Source of the DNA: an uncultured Prevotellaceae bacterium
Lineage (GTDB): Bacteria; Bacteroidota; Bacteroidia; Bacteroidales; Bacteroidaceae
DNA length: 54,388 bases
Direction of reading: 5' to 3'
NCBI GenBank assembly: GCA_900316445.1
Contig: ONCZ01000045.1
Span: 1-54,388, forward strand
Position numbers and translations under genes: made by a program. The notes beneath the pieces were generated by a model. It was not told the DNA's origin. It did no database searches and saw nothing but the letters and a program-made list of their open reading frames with translations. Every line of letters begins with the position of its first letter. The first letter of the stretch is position 1. This document shows, piece after piece, positions 54,275 through 54,388 of this stretch.

Positions 54275-54388
54275 AATCTTGTCGAATTTGTGAGTGAAGG
54301 TCATGTCGGAATTTGGCCATTTTCACTACGTAGACTTCCTCCACTCGCTTCGACTCGGTTATTGCTTTTCGTTCTTGATTTCCTCCAG

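Noticed and set aside
53847-54344. 165-codon minus-strand frame overlapping two small element genes
   Set aside because: It overlaps the better-behaved frames at 53945-54274 and 53350-53928, has no promoter or domain, and is Gly/Arg/Gln-rich like a shadow. I cannot fully exclude that its beginning is the end of another gene.
54305-54388. End of a further element gene at the window edge
   Set aside because: Three minus-strand frames are possible in these 84 bases and none can be identified, so no gene is called.

Overview
The window looks like chromosomal DNA from a member of the Bacteroidales, most likely Prevotella or a close gut/rumen relative. The support is: Bacteroidota-type promoters (TTTG, 19-20 nt, TAnnTTTG), few Shine-Dalgarno sites, Bacteroidota-restricted families (DUF3127, DUF4835/PorD-like, BACON, short SerA with SerC, BT4734/DUF3987), a membrane pyrophosphatase of the K+-dependent type, secreted proteins ending in a short Gly-x-Tyr-Ile...Gly-Lys-Lys tail, and dispersed small repeats. 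I saw no rRNA, tRNA, CRISPR array or complete insertion sequence.

Layout. 1-0.9 kb: end of a D-lactate dehydrogenase gene and a DUF3127 OB-fold gene, converging on a hairpin terminator. 1.0-7.5 kb: dnaN, a DnaQ-type exonuclease, a DUF4835 protein, recN and a TPR protein with a dead protease domain, all on the plus strand. 7.6-11.1 kb: rarA, a TRIC-type channel gene and dnaB on the minus strand. 11.2-16.4 kb: an acidic protein, the pyrophosphatase, a double PAP2 phosphatase and an M15 peptidase. 16.4-22.0 kb: DUF1015 (minus), a TPR sensor resembling a histidine kinase but without the phospho-accepting His, and a secreted GH5 glucanase. 22.1-24.1 kb: serC-serA (minus), with a damaged serC start. 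24.4-26.8 kb: a tightly overlapping folK-like / M64 peptidase / SpoU methyltransferase operon. 26.8-35.7 kb: EamA transporter, M56-like protein, a BRO-N-Fic fusion behind an array of small palindromes, GDPD lipoprotein, ligA, an OmpA lipoprotein pair and a patatin.

The most striking region is 35.74-49.77 kb: eleven same-strand genes with gaps of at most 33 nt, apparently one operon. It encodes four eukaryote-like Ser/Thr kinases, one PP2C phosphatase, three FHA proteins (zinc-ribbon-FHA, kinase-FHA, FHA-membrane-pseudoprotease), a BACON-domain protein, an outer-membrane barrel, a WG-repeat protein, and finally trmD. Three kinases and the phosphatase are membrane anchored, and the other exported proteins sit in the envelope, so the likely scheme is a cytoplasmic phosphorylation/FHA relay tied to the cell envelope. 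The first kinase gene has lost its glycine-rich loop and carries an in-frame TAA exactly there. There are no type VI secretion genes in the window.

49.8-54.4 kb (minus strand) is an accessory module: M15A-type peptidase, a BT4734/DUF3987 primase-helicase and three small proteins, resembling replication modules of Bacteroidales mobile elements. Its far end is outside the window.

Across the window, small repeats sit at gene edges: an inverted pair whose right arm encodes a signal-peptide core, a family built on ATTCGTG/ATCCGTG, hairpin repeats starting exactly at TGA stop codons of convergent genes, and a heptamer repeat within the ligA reading frame.
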